The notes: generated by a model from the letters alone, not told the origin. Positions 15,520-24,749 are shown, numbered from the stretch's first letter. The stretch: DNA of 32,856 nt from Candidatus Bathyarchaeota archaeon (GCA_022865625.1 JALHTB010000035.1:1-32856); one strand, 5' to 3'. A program made the numbers and translations.

Positions 15520-17736
15520 TTATGCTTCCAGGAAATCCGCTGCCCTCTTTGGCTCAGGAGGAAGGCCTTTCCTATTTCTGATGTCTGCGATCACTTGGTT
15601 GATCATTGAGCCCGGAACTGACGCCCAGTGTGAGAATTCCAGACCCCAGAAGGCTCTTCCTGCTGTCGCGCCGCGCATGACTTCTGAGAGATCAAAGCTT
15701 TCCGATGTGGGGAGTTCACCGACGACGTAGACGAGGTGTCCTTTTTGATCGACGGAGAGGACTTTTCCGCGTTTCTGGGAGATGACGCTCGTGGCAGCGC
15801 CGAGCAAGTCCGGCGGAGCTTTTACCGTGATCTTCTGGACGGGTTCGAGGAGTGTTGGGTTTGCTGTCATGAACGCCGCGAACATGGCTCTTTGAGTCAT
15901 AGGCATGATTTGTGCTGGTCCGCGGTGGACTGGGTCTTCGTGGAGTGAGACGTCAGTTACCTTGACCTTGATGCCTCGGATGCTCTCATAGGCGAGCGGC
16001 CCCTCTCTGAGGGCTTGGCGGAAGCCATGGAGGATATGGTCCTTGACCTCCTGGAGATACTGAGCCCCCTTTGTAACTTCGACTAGGATGTTTCCCATGT
16101 CCTCAACCAACCATATACCACGTGCCTCTTCAGCTGGCCACCCTTTGTCGCGGAGCACTTTCGCCATGGCATGTTTGTCCATGTACTCGCCGATCTCACC
16201 TTTCTTGATCATGCTGATTATTTCCTCGTCGAGCGGCTCGATCTCGAGCTTGATCTTGTTGTGTCTGTTCGGTGACTTGCCCTCAAATGGACCCGCCGCG
16301 CTACGTACGGTCTCCCGGTAAATCACAATTGGATTCGACGTAACAATCTCGAGGCCCGTCTTCGTTATCAGCGTATTTGCAATCTCCAGGTGAAGTGTAC
16401 CCATGCCTGAGATCAGGTACTCGCCGGTCTCCTCGTTGATCTTGGTAACCAAGTTTGGATCCTCAATCGACAGTCTTCTCAGTGTCTCAATCAGTCGCGG
16501 TAGGTCTCGACTATACTTGGGCTCGACAGCCATTGTGACGACCGGTTCGGTGACATACTTGACAGCCTCGAAAGGCACAACATCCTTCTGCTCTGAAAGC
16601 GTCTCGCCTGCTCTTGCCGCATCAAGTCCGAGAAGGGCCGGAATGTTGCCGGCAGTGATTGTCCCAACAATCTCTCTGTATGGCCCCATGAATATGCAGA
16701 CCTGCTGGATCCTCTGGTCCATTCGGGCACCGACGAGGTGAATTGCGGTCCCTTCTTTGAGCGTACCCGAAAACAGACGTCCTACAGCGACAACTCCCGC
16801 CTGCGGATCAACCACAATATTCGTAACTGCCAAGACTGCAGGCCCGCGGTCGTCACAGTCCATCATGGCCTTTCCGATCTCACTATTCAGATCGCCCTTC
16901 CAGATCTTCGGTATTCTATACTTCTGTGCGACATGAGGCGGGGGCATCGCCTCAACCGCCATGTTCAATATGGCTTCATCGAGTGGCGCTCTCTCTCGTA
17001 GCTGGTCAACCTTGTCGTTCAGATAGGCGTCCACAACATCAGAGAACTTGACGCCTTTCAGCTTGGCCACTTCTGCAGTGAAGCCCCACCGGTCCTTCGC
17101 GGATCCCATGGCGACAGTGTTCCCTGCGAAACTGACAGACCATTTCTCACGATACTCCGGCTCGGCATACAGATTCACGAGTCGGTTGAACTCAGAAATA
17201 ATGCGCGAGACTCTCTCCTGAATTTGCTCGGGTGAGAGCCGCAGTTCCTTGATTAGTCGGTCGATCTTGTTGATGTAAAGGACAGGACGGACTCTATCCT
17301 CAAGTGCCTGCCTCGTTACAGTCTCGGTCTGGACCATGATCTCCTCAACAGAGTCCACGACCACGACAGCGCCGTCAATAGCGCGGATCGAACGGGTTAC
17401 CCGTCCCGAGAAATCTACGTGCCCAGGCGTGTCGATGAGGTTAATCACGTAAGCTGTTCCACTGTGCTCGTGCAGCAAACTGACGTTGGCTGCCTTGATG
17501 GTCATCTGGCGTTTCTGTTCCTCTTCCATATAGTCGAGCGCCAGGGCTGTGCCAGCGACGGAAGGAGACAAGAGACCAGCGGCCGCCAGAAGCGAGTCAC
17601 TCATCGTCGTCTTGCCGTGATCGACGTGAGCGATGATCCCGATATATTCCGGGCGAGGCTGAGCCTACGCCTTTCGGATCTGATCCTTGTTCTCGATGAT
17701 CTTCATGATCTCGGTTGTCGACTTGTAACGGGGCAT
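15520..17736 (-). CDS. fusA: Translation elongation factor EF-2, gene split by a 27-nt intron
   Basis: EF-2 is the GTPase that translocates tRNA and mRNA on the ribosome. The coding sequence is the complement of 17736-17673 joined to 17645-15520, giving 729 residues, the usual archaeal length. ATG at 17736 follows a TAGGAGAACGAG ribosome site and a strong TATA box. Spliced, the N-terminus is MPRYKSTTEIMKI through DQIRNIGIIAHVDHGKTT, with the P-loop at 27-34. Later motifs are DTPGHVDF, NKIDRL and HEDPVHRGPAQI, whose His (about 595) is the diphthamide site. Unspliced, the frame stops at a TAG after 23 codons. A caller would start at ATG 17604 and lose the first 35 residues, including the P-loop. 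Confidence 0.95.
17646..17672 (-). other. 27-nt bulge-helix-bulge intron in the EF-2 gene
   Basis: The exon ends CAGATCCGAA and the next begins ATATCGGG. The central helix is perfect, TCCG (exon) with CGGA (intron); three-base bulges are AA/A and AT/A. The intron's own hairpin is GGCG/CGCC, one bulged T, then AGGC/GCCT around loop TCA. The insertion is phase 1, splitting the Asn codon of IRNIGII as A|AT. Its length is a multiple of three but it carries an in-frame TAG, so retention truncates EF-2 at 23 residues. The fold matches the substrate of archaeal tRNA-splicing endonuclease. Confidence 0.88.
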
Positions 17737-17786
17737 CTCGTTCTCCTATCTCTACTCTTGAAAGTGGGCTGCAAACTCTTGAGATG

Positions 17787-17796
17787 CCTTTTATAC
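17787..17796 (-). promoter_or_regulatory. TATA box for EF-2
   Basis: On the minus strand GTATAAAAGG, preceded by the purine-rich GGAAAA, is centred about 55 bases upstream of the EF-2 ATG and predicts a leader near 29 bases. The A/T-rich core could also serve the divergent APS kinase gene at 17847. Confidence 0.65.
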
Positions 17797-17846
17797 TTTT
17801 CCAGCTCGAATCCGTCTCGAAAGGACTGCGACAAGGAGTGTCAGGA

Positions 17847-18398
17847 ATGAGCGGCTGGGCGATCTGGCTCACTGGAATGCCCGGTAGTGGCAAATCTACA
17901 CTCGCGCGTCTCGTGGCGCGAACACTTCTTCAGAAACACATTCACGCTCAGGTGCTCTCAATTGAGATGGTGAGAGAGGTCCTCACAGCCCAACCAAAAT
18001 ACACCGAAGAGGAAAGGCACACGGTCTATGGCGCCCTAGTCTTCGTCGCCGAGATGCTCACGCACAACGGCGTGAACGTGATTATTGACGCCACAGCGAA
18101 CAGGAGGAAGTATCGTAACACAGCGAGACGTGAGATCAGACGTTTTGCAGAGATCTACCTGAAGTGCCCTCTCGATGTCTGCGTGCACCGTGAACAGAAA
18201 CGGAAGAGGAAGTTCGGGGCACCATCAGACATCTATCTGAAAGCCAAGACAGGCGCCAGCAAGACTGTCCCCGGAGCGGGTGTTCCATATGAGACCCCTC
18301 GCTCGCCAGAACTCGCAGTGGACACCTCAAAGCTCCGACCCAGCGAATCGGCCGAACACATAGTGAAGTACGTCATGGTCAGATTTGGTCGAGCCTGA
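17847..18398 (+). CDS. cysC: Adenylylsulfate kinase family protein
   Basis: A P-loop kinase of the APS kinase family, which phosphorylates adenylyl sulfate to PAPS. Walker A is TGMPGSGKST (about 8-17), the region VIIDATANRRKYRN replaces the usual mobile-lid start, and the C-terminal part has PYETPRSPELAVDT, the family's distinctive block. ATG at 17847 has AAGGAG nine bases upstream and gives 183 residues, the family norm; longer in-frame extensions would overlap the EF-2 promoter. No sulfurylase is near, and the next gene is an APH-fold kinase, so the substrate may not be APS. The family assignment is firm and the substrate less so. Confidence 0.82.
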   Translation: MSGWAIWLTGMPGSGKSTLARLVARTLLQKHIHAQVLSIEMVREVLTAQPKYTEEERHTVYGALVFVAEMLTHNGVNVIIDATANRRKYRNTARREIRRFAEIYLKCPLDVCVHREQKRKRKFGAPSDIYLKAKTGASKTVPGAGVPYETPRSPELAVDTSKLRPSESAEHIVKYVMVRFGRA

Positions 18399-18467
18399 CA
18401 GCGATCTCTCGCAAAGCGTTAGTGTTTTGTGCAGAACGGTACTCTACGTGAACCGGAAGCCTGCGAC

Positions 18468-19568
18468 ATGCCGGATCTGAGACTCGGTGCCTTACGGGAC
18501 TACCTAAGGTCGCTCGAGAATCATGATGTGAAGATTCTACGTGTGGGAGAACTCCAGAAACCAAAGAAGACGAAGCTTGTCGGGAAACTGAAGGGATTCG
18601 GATACGGTACACCATATGTCATCGAGTACAAGGTTGGCACAGAGACGAAGAGTGCCGTATTGGAAACAATGCGCCCGAGTGTGTTCGGCCACGACTTTCC
18701 ATGGGACAGGGCGCAATCACTCCTCTTCTCTCACTGCACATCTGGTCTGCTGCCGAGGCACGTCAAATCACTTGATGTCGGCATATTCACACAGAAGGGT
18801 GGACTCAGGTCGGTGGGGGACTTCTCTGAATACTTCATTCTGTTTGAGAAGGTCGACGGCCAGGGCTACTATAGAGATCTCGAGAGGATCCGAGACTCAG
18901 GCGTCATGACGAGGATGGATCTGAGAAGATGTGCTGCGCTCTCAGATTATCTTACTCGTGTCCACAAAGTCAAGAAGAACGCCCCTGACCTGTACGTGCG
19001 GGCAGTACGAGACCTAGTGGGTCACGGAGAATGCACCATGGGCCTGATCGATAGTTACCCAAACACGGCGGACTTTCTAGAAAAAGACGAGCTCAAAGAG
19101 ATCGAGGAAAAATGCGTCGAGTGGAGATGGAAACTGAAAGGCAAATCCGACCGTCTGCGAAGAGTCCACGGAGACTTTCATCCCTTCAATGTCATGTTCC
19201 GGAAGGGCACAGATTTCACAGTGCTGGACAGGAGCAGAGGACAGTGGGGAGAAGCAGCTGACGACGTAGCTGCAATGTCCATCAACTATCTGTTGTTCTC
19301 AATTCAAGCACACGGCAAGTTGGTCAGCCCGTTTGACCGGCTCTACGAGTTGTTCATGAACAACTACTTGGACAGGACTGGAGACGACGAATTGCTTGAA
19401 GTCATCCAACCCTTCTATGCTTGGAGAAGCTTGGTGGTGGCAAACCCGATCTGGTATCCCTCCTTGTCGACAGACAATAGGAGGAGATTCTTCAACTTCA
19501 TACGAGCAGTCCTCGACACTGACAGATTCGATGTGAAAGCTGTCAATAACTACCTGACCAGTGCATAG
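18468..19568 (+). CDS. APH-fold phosphotransferase (aminoglycoside phosphotransferase-like)
   Basis: The 366-residue protein is a protein-kinase-like small-molecule kinase. The catalytic loop is VHGDFHPFNVMF (HGDxHxxN). The metal-binding aspartate follows in FTVLDRSRG, where the usual D-F/W-E is D-R-S, and a second aspartate block reads GEAADDVAAMS. An N-lobe with LETMRPSVFGHDFPWDRAQ precedes it. The natural substrate is unknown. I prefer ATG at 18468, which begins a typical RDYLRSL helix; GTG at 18429 is possible. It follows the APS kinase by about 70 bases, an association also known as fused kinase pairs in bacteria, which suggests sequential phosphorylation of one metabolite. Confidence 0.75.
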   Translation: MPDLRLGALRDYLRSLENHDVKILRVGELQKPKKTKLVGKLKGFGYGTPYVIEYKVGTETKSAVLETMRPSVFGHDFPWDRAQSLLFSHCTSGLLPRHVKSLDVGIFTQKGGLRSVGDFSEYFILFEKVDGQGYYRDLERIRDSGVMTRMDLRRCAALSDYLTRVHKVKKNAPDLYVRAVRDLVGHGECTMGLIDSYPNTADFLEKDELKEIEEKCVEWRWKLKGKSDRLRRVHGDFHPFNVMFRKGTDFTVLDRSRGQWGEAADDVAAMSINYLLFSIQAHGKLVSPFDRLYELFMNNYLDRTGDDELLEVIQPFYAWRSLVVANPIWYPSLSTDNRRRFFNFIRAVLDTDRFDVKAVNNYLTSA

Positions 19569-19628
19569 CCGAACGTATCTGTTCATGGCAGTCTTCCGCG
19601 CGTTCTCGAACTGCTTGAGGTACAAGAA

Positions 19629-20660
19629 TTGGGCTGCAACCTTCGCCCCATCATTGTCCGAAGGGACCTTGCTCTCCAGGAGCTGCGGGGGAGAGTGTTG
19701 GCTGTCGATGCAAACAACATGCTATACCAATTCCTATCTCTCATCAGGACACCGGATGGGGTCTCGCTCAGGGATCCTCAGGGCAGAACCACCTCACACT
19801 TGGCCGGACTGCTATTTCGGTCAACAAGGCTGATGCTTGACTACGGCCCGAGATTCGTATTCGTCTTTGATGGTCAGCCTCACCCACTCAAGGCAAGAGT
19901 GCTAGCTGAGAGAAGAGCTGGCAGAGAGAAGGCAGCAGCAGATTGGAGTCAGGCTCTACAGAGGCATGACTTCCAGACTGCATGGTCAAAGGCAGTGATG
20001 ATGAGCAAACTGGATCAGGCGATGATCGACGACGCAAAGCGCCTGTTAGTCCTGAATGGCTTGCCCTATGTACGGGCCCCCGGTGAGGGTGAAGCACAGG
20101 CGGCATTCATGGTCTCACGCGGGGACGCTTGGGCTACCCGTAGCCGAGACTATGACTCCATTCTGTTTGGAAGTCCACGAGTTGTGCGATATCTCACTGT
20201 CTCAGGCAGGGAATTCCTACCGAGCAAGGGAACCTCTCGGCCGCTGAGGCCCGAAATGATAGAGCTCTCGGGTTTTCTTAGCCATCACGGAATCACACGC
20301 GAGCAACTCCTAGGCCTTGCAATACTGATGGGAACAGATTTCAATGAGGGCATCAAGGGAGTGGGCCCCAAGACAGCGCTCAAACTGATCAAGTGTCACG
20401 ACTCCTTGGAGAACCTCCCGGGGAGTCTGAGGGAGAAACTTCCGGATGACTTGCATGCCTTGCGGGACATCTTCCTGAAACCGAAGGTCACATCGGACTA
20501 TTCAACATCGCAACAACCCATGGATGAGGAGGCACTGTTCAGGTTCTTGTGCGATGAAAGAGGATTCAGACGAGAGCGAGTGAAGGTCGCTGTTGAGAGG
20601 ATGAGAAACATATCCAAGCGTCCTTCGGAACCCGACCTCGAACACTGGCTCAGACGATGA
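19629..20660 (+). CDS. fen: Flap endonuclease 1
   Basis: FEN1 removes 5' flaps during Okazaki-fragment maturation and base-excision repair. The 343-residue protein has the N domain (LRGRVLAVDANN, catalytic D27; FVFDGQPHPLK, D81), the I domain acidic block APGEGEAQ (E153, E155), SRDYDSILFG (D174, D176) and the helix-hairpin-helix GIKGVGPKTALKLI with GTDFNEG. The start is TTG at 19629 with a GAGGT site, giving the standard opening MGCNLRPI. The extreme C-terminus, DLEHWLRR, looks like a weakened PCNA-binding motif lacking its glutamine. It is followed at once by DNA ligase, its partner in nick sealing. Confidence 0.95.
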   Translation: MGCNLRPIIVRRDLALQELRGRVLAVDANNMLYQFLSLIRTPDGVSLRDPQGRTTSHLAGLLFRSTRLMLDYGPRFVFVFDGQPHPLKARVLAERRAGREKAAADWSQALQRHDFQTAWSKAVMMSKLDQAMIDDAKRLLVLNGLPYVRAPGEGEAQAAFMVSRGDAWATRSRDYDSILFGSPRVVRYLTVSGREFLPSKGTSRPLRPEMIELSGFLSHHGITREQLLGLAILMGTDFNEGIKGVGPKTALKLIKCHDSLENLPGSLREKLPDDLHALRDIFLKPKVTSDYSTSQQPMDEEALFRFLCDERGFRRERVKVAVERMRNISKRPSEPDLEHWLRR

Positions 20661-20703
20661 ATGAGAACAGGTTGTGCTTGGTCTCTAGTGGCCGGTGAGA
20701 TCT

Positions 20704-22305
20704 ATGGTGGCTCCAACCTCCTTTCGGAGTTTCGCGGAACTCTGCGAAAGCCTGGAGGCTAATAGAAGTCGGAACAAGAAAGTGCAACTGATCTCAAGCT
20801 TCATCTCTGCACTTCCCCCGACAGAAGTCCCGATTGCGGTACGTTTCCTCACCGGGCGTGTCCTCAGCGAGCACGAGGTGAAGAAACTAGGTGTGGGAGG
20901 TGCGACCCTATGGAAACTGACCAAAACCGACAGTTTGCAGGTGTCCCTGCTTCCCACAGAGACAGGACCGAGCTTACTAGATGTCAACAGCGCTTTTGAG
21001 TCGCTGGCTTCTCCAAGTGGAGCAGACAGGAAACAACGGGCTGAGAACATTCTTCAAGCACTGTTCTCCAGATTCAGCGAACTTGAGAAGCGGTACGCGT
21101 TCCGACTGCTTTCCGGCGAGATGGAAATCGGTGCCGTGGATGGTGTGCTCCTTGCAGCGATCGCTGCATCTTCGAAACTGAGCTTGGACGAGGTCCGCCG
21201 GGCCTACATGATCATGGGTGACATCGGAGGAATCGCAGTGCAGTCTCTCACAAACCCAAGCGCAGTAGTCACAGCGAAGATAACTCTGTTCAAACCCGTC
21301 AGACCCATGCTTGCAGAGATGGCAACCGGCATCCAAGAGATTCTTGAATGCCACAAAAGTGGCACCGCATTCGAGTACAAGTACGACGGTGCACGTATAC
21401 AGATCCACAAGAAAGGAGACGAGGTCCGCACCTTCAGCAGGAGACTGAGCGACGTAACAGTGAGCTTACCAGAAATCGCCGCAACCGCCAAGGATCTCAT
21501 AAGAAGCAAACGAGCTATCCTCGAAGGAGAAGTAATTGCCACCGATGAAAACTCAAGACCTTTGCCGTTCCAGGATCTCATGCGACGATTCCGCCGAGTG
21601 CATGATATCGCTGGGGCAACGATCAAGATCCCCCTGTGTCTGCATCTCTTCGACGTCCTCCTACTTGGCGATGAAGAGCTTACTGGCAAGAGCTACGTGG
21701 AAAGGCGAGAGATCCTAGAGGAAGAGACTCCCGCAGAATTACTCACTCCCCTAATAGTAACAAGAGATGAGGATGAGATTCAGCGTCTCTTCGACAAGGC
21801 GATTGCAGAAGGACACGAGGGTCTGATGGCCAAGGCTCTAGACAGCAGATATGAGGTCGGAAAGAGAGGCAAGAAATGGTTCAAACTGAAGAAAGCAGAA
21901 ACATTGGACTTGGCTATTGTTGCCGCCGACTGGGGATACGGACGCAGAAGGGGCTGGCTATCGAACTATCACCTAGCGGCACGAGACGAAGACACCGGCG
22001 AGCTTCTAGTAGTAGGTAAGACCTTCAAAGGCCTAACAGACGAAGAGTTCACGGAGATGACTAGGCGCCTCCAAGAGCTTAAGTCATCAGAAACGGAGTA
22101 CACGATCACCGTGAAGCCGAACATAGTCGTAGAAGTTGCATACGATGAGATCCAGCGAAGTCCTCGGTATAAGTCAGGTTTCGCGCTAAGATTCGCAAGG
22201 ATAACAGGGATTAGAAGTGACAAGAGTCCGGATGAAGTGGATTCGCTGCAGAGGCTGCGCAGCCTCTACGATCAACAGTTTGCCAGAAAGGGTATGGTCG
22301 GTTGA
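20704..22305 (+). CDS. lig: ATP-dependent DNA ligase
   Basis: This archaeal/eukaryotic-type DNA ligase seals nicks after FEN1. It has an N-terminal helical DNA-binding domain (about 1-195), then the adenylation domain with the active-site lysine in EYKYDGARIQIH (K226 from this start), FSRRLSDVT, LEGEVIA, GLMAKAL and KKWFKLKKAE, and a C-terminal OB domain. The 533-residue length is close to the archaeal norm. ATG at 20704 has GGTGA five bases upstream, so I prefer it to the in-frame GTG at 20695. It lies about 40 bases behind FEN1, so the two probably share a transcript. Confidence 0.95.
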   Translation: MVAPTSFRSFAELCESLEANRSRNKKVQLISSFISALPPTEVPIAVRFLTGRVLSEHEVKKLGVGGATLWKLTKTDSLQVSLLPTETGPSLLDVNSAFESLASPSGADRKQRAENILQALFSRFSELEKRYAFRLLSGEMEIGAVDGVLLAAIAASSKLSLDEVRRAYMIMGDIGGIAVQSLTNPSAVVTAKITLFKPVRPMLAEMATGIQEILECHKSGTAFEYKYDGARIQIHKKGDEVRTFSRRLSDVTVSLPEIAATAKDLIRSKRAILEGEVIATDENSRPLPFQDLMRRFRRVHDIAGATIKIPLCLHLFDVLLLGDEELTGKSYVERREILEEETPAELLTPLIVTRDEDEIQRLFDKAIAEGHEGLMAKALDSRYEVGKRGKKWFKLKKAETLDLAIVAADWGYGRRRGWLSNYHLAARDEDTGELLVVGKTFKGLTDEEFTEMTRRLQELKSSETEYTITVKPNIVVEVAYDEIQRSPRYKSGFALRFARITGIRSDKSPDEVDSLQRLRSLYDQQFARKGMVG

Positions 22306-22401
22306 TTAGGATGCTATCGATGGAAATGTCTTACATTGCTCTCCTCAGTTACGTCTCGGAGGGACCCGAGTAGTCGCGTCGATATGCTGGTGATGGGACG
22401 T

Positions 22402-22719
22402 ATGAGATTCTGTGAGAAATGCGGATCGTACATGCACATGTCGCCAGGCAGATACTCGTGCCCCAAGTGCGGGAACGAGACTCATGACCAGGTAGTTGAA
22501 GTTCGACGCATAGAGCGTCATGATGCTGCCCCGGTAGATGTGATCGACGAATCAGAAATTGAGTATGTGAAGGTTAAGGAAAGATGCCCTCGATGCGGGA
22601 ACCTTGAGGCCTTTCGCAGAGTCTCCGTTGTTGCAGGAGAGCATGCAGGGATCAGACAAGAGCGATCGATAGAACGCTTGAGATGCACCAAGTGCCAGCA
22701 CTTATGGAGCAGAACGTGA
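22402..22719 (+). CDS. TFS-like transcription elongation factor with altered catalytic hairpin
   Basis: The 105-residue protein has two zinc ribbons, as in archaeal TFS (TFIIS/RPB9 family): N-terminal CEKCGSY and CPKCGNE, C-terminal CPRCGNLEAF and CTKCQHLW. TFS rescues arrested RNA polymerase by stimulating RNA cleavage. The normal C-terminal hairpin holds an acidic D-E pair in an RSADEP-type sequence; here the loop reads VVAGEHAGIRQERS and is a few residues longer, so cleavage activity is doubtful. ATG at 22402 follows GGTGA by eight bases; upstream in-frame ATGs exist. It lies downstream of DNA ligase. Non-cleaving paralogues of TFS are known in Sulfolobus. Confidence 0.8.
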   Translation: MRFCEKCGSYMHMSPGRYSCPKCGNETHDQVVEVRRIERHDAAPVDVIDESEIEYVKVKERCPRCGNLEAFRRVSVVAGEHAGIRQERSIERLRCTKCQHLWSRT

Positions 22720-22737
22720 ACCTGTAGGCGCCTTGCG

Positions 22738-23427
22738 TTGCGATTATGTGTGCTATTCAGCGGAGGGAAGGACAGCACATTTGCACTTTGGTGGGCAATT
22801 CATCAAGCGCATGACGTGCTGTGTCTCCTCACGATGATTCCTGAGCGAATAGATTCATGGATGTTTCACCACCCTGGACTAGAATGGACTCGTCTTCAGG
22901 CTGAAGCTACGGGAATTCCGCAGGTGACTGCCAAGGTATCTGGGGTCAAAGAGGAAGAGCTTGGCCCGATGAAGGAGGCATTATGCAGGCTTATCAAAAC
23001 GTACAGAATCGAAGGTGTTGTGACAGGAGCGATCGCAAGTGAGTATCAGAAATCGCGCGTCGAGAGAATCTGCGACAGCCTTGGACTCCGATCGCTGGCT
23101 CCGTTATGGGGAATGAATCCGGAACATCTGCTCGCAGAACAGATTGAGATGGGCTTTGAGTTCATCATGACAGCATGCATGGCCATGGGTCTGGACTCAA
23201 CGTGGCTCGGACGTGCGATTGATGAGAAAGCTATGAATGAGCTGAAGAGCATCAGCAGAAAGTACGGCATTAGCCTCGTCTTCGAGGGAGGCGAAGCCGA
23301 GACATACGTAGTCAACGCACCAATCTTCGACAGACAGATACGAATCGCTCAAGCGCGGCCGATGTGGAAAGGAGACTCAGGCTATCTCGATATTCTCAGC
23401 GCAGTTTTGGCAGAGAAGAGTATCTAG
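22738..23427 (+). CDS. dph6: Diphthine-ammonia ligase (ATP-pyrophosphatase family)
   Basis: The enzyme amidates diphthine to diphthamide on EF-2. The 229-residue protein begins with the PP-loop LFSGGKDSTFALWWA, and the family blocks LEWTRLQAEATGIPQ, GVVTGAIASEYQKSR, PLWGMNPEHLL and FEGGEAETYVVNAP are all present. TTG at 22738 starts it, 18 bases after the TFS-like stop. Its target, EF-2 with a conserved histidine, is encoded in this window. The stop overlaps the convergent deaminase gene's 3' end by four bases. Confidence 0.9.
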   Translation: MRLCVLFSGGKDSTFALWWAIHQAHDVLCLLTMIPERIDSWMFHHPGLEWTRLQAEATGIPQVTAKVSGVKEEELGPMKEALCRLIKTYRIEGVVTGAIASEYQKSRVERICDSLGLRSLAPLWGMNPEHLLAEQIEMGFEFIMTACMAMGLDSTWLGRAIDEKAMNELKSISRKYGISLVFEGGEAETYVVNAPIFDRQIRIAQARPMWKGDSGYLDILSAVLAEKSI

Positions 23428-24749
23428 GTGTGCGTTGAGCGGGCGAGCAGGTCCTGCGTTGCTTTATCAATCTTGTCCGCGATCACTCTTGGGTCCAGCG
23501 TGGCAAACTGATGCTTCTCCATCAAGACATTGCCGTCGACAATGGTTGTGTCAACGTTTGCGCCGCTTGCGGAATAGACTAGATCAGAGATGACTGTCTC
23601 CTTTCCGTGAATAGGCATCATGTTGGGGGAACGAGTGTCAACAAGGATCATGTCGGCGCGCTTTCCTGCCTCTATGCTTCCGATCTTACCTTCCATCCCC
23701 AGCACTCTGGCCCCCTCAATCGTTGCGAGGTCAAGCGCCATCTGAGCTGGTAGCGCAGTAGCATCCGAACGTGTATGCTTGTGCAGAAGCGCGCAGAATT
23801 TCATGGTCTCGAACATGTTCAAGGTGTTGTTACTTGCTGCGCCGTCGGTGCCGAGACCGACACAGACATGACTTTGCAGTAGTTCCGGAAGCGGTGCCAC
23901 TCCGCCAACTGCGAGTTTCATGTTCGAGACGGGGCAGTGGGCAACTTTTGTGCGGGATCTCCCGAGCAGACTGATCTCCTTGCCGCTTAGCCAGACACAG
24001 TGTGCTCCAACTACATTGGGGCCCAGGAATTCAATCTTGTCCAGATACTCAACAACCTTCATCTTTCGCTTGTTCTCGATGTCCGCTTGTTCTGTCTTGG
24101 TTTCGGCTATGTGAGTGTGAACCAACACCTGCTCCCTGTCAGCTCTTTCCTTTGCCCACAGTAATGTCTCTTCGGAGCAAGAGTACGCTGCGTGCGGAGC
24201 TATCGCAGCTGTCACAAGAGGGTTTCTCAACCCCTTTAGGAACTCGAGCACCTTGCCGGCGTTCTCTTTGTGAAGTTTCGGATCAGGTGCAACATCTATG
24301 ATGACAGACGATAGCACTGCTCTGAGACCTGCATCTTGCACCGCCTGCGCCACATTCTCGGCGAAGAAGTACATGTCGTTGAAAGTGGTCGTGCCAGATG
24401 CGATCATCTCTAAGCAGCCGAGCATCGTTGCCCAGTAGCATGTCTCGCCAGTCATGTTTGGTTCGAGCTTCCAGATCTTACTGCTGAGCCATTCTTGGAG
24501 AGGCATGTCGTCCGCATATCCTCTGAAGATGACCATGGGAATGTGCGTGTGAGTATTGATCAGACCGGGGAGAAGGACCATTCCTTTGCCGTCTAGGACC
24601 CGATCGGCGTCTCGAGGTGCTTCCTTTCCTATCTGTACGATTCGTCGATCCTCAACATAGACAGAGGAGTCTCTTAGGACGGCCCTCGACGGGTCTTGTG
24701 TAACGATCCACGAGCAATCTCGTATCAGAAGTGACACGTGTGCTCCCAT
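23424..24749 (-). CDS. mtaD: 5-methylthioadenosine/S-adenosylhomocysteine deaminase (amidohydrolase)
   Basis: This metal-dependent amidohydrolase deaminates MTA, SAH or related adenosines to inosine forms. The 441-residue protein has the metal-binding NTHTHIPM (H67, H69), the strand HTHIAETKTE, GAHCVWLSG, AHCPVSNMKLAVG and GLGTDGAASNNTLNMF with the catalytic Asp. The C-terminal part completes the composite beta-sandwich. Length is normal for the family. ATG at 24749 lies four bases after the hexuloisomerase stop, so the two are co-transcribed. It probably recycles by-products of methyl transfer. Other cytosine- or guanine-type deaminases share the fold, but the motif set fits the MtaD group best. 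Confidence 0.88.
   Translation of the reverse strand: MGAHVSLLIRDCSWIVTQDPSRAVLRDSSVYVEDRRIVQIGKEAPRDADRVLDGKGMVLLPGLINTHTHIPMVIFRGYADDMPLQEWLSSKIWKLEPNMTGETCYWATMLGCLEMIASGTTTFNDMYFFAENVAQAVQDAGLRAVLSSVIIDVAPDPKLHKENAGKVLEFLKGLRNPLVTAAIAPHAAYSCSEETLLWAKERADREQVLVHTHIAETKTEQADIENKRKMKVVEYLDKIEFLGPNVVGAHCVWLSGKEISLLGRSRTKVAHCPVSNMKLAVGGVAPLPELLQSHVCVGLGTDGAASNNTLNMFETMKFCALLHKHTRSDATALPAQMALDLATIEGARVLGMEGKIGSIEAGKRADMILVDTRSPNMMPIHGKETVISDLVYSASGANVDTTIVDGNVLMEKHQFATLDPRVIADKIDKATQDLLARSTHT

Noticed and set aside
15520..17604. EF-2 as an N-terminally truncated gene or pseudogene starting at ATG 17604
   Set aside because: The missing P-loop and N-terminus are encoded just upstream in the same frame with a good ribosome site and TATA box; only the intron separates them.
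17664..17669. In-frame TAG in the EF-2 leader as a pyrrolysine codon
   Set aside because: Reading through would still leave nine extra residues inside the conserved G1 region, while excising 27 bases with a perfect BHB removes both the stop and the extra residues.
17715..17846. N-terminal extension of APS kinase
   Set aside because: It would run through the EF-2 promoter; the ATG at 17847 has a good ribosome site and gives the normal length.
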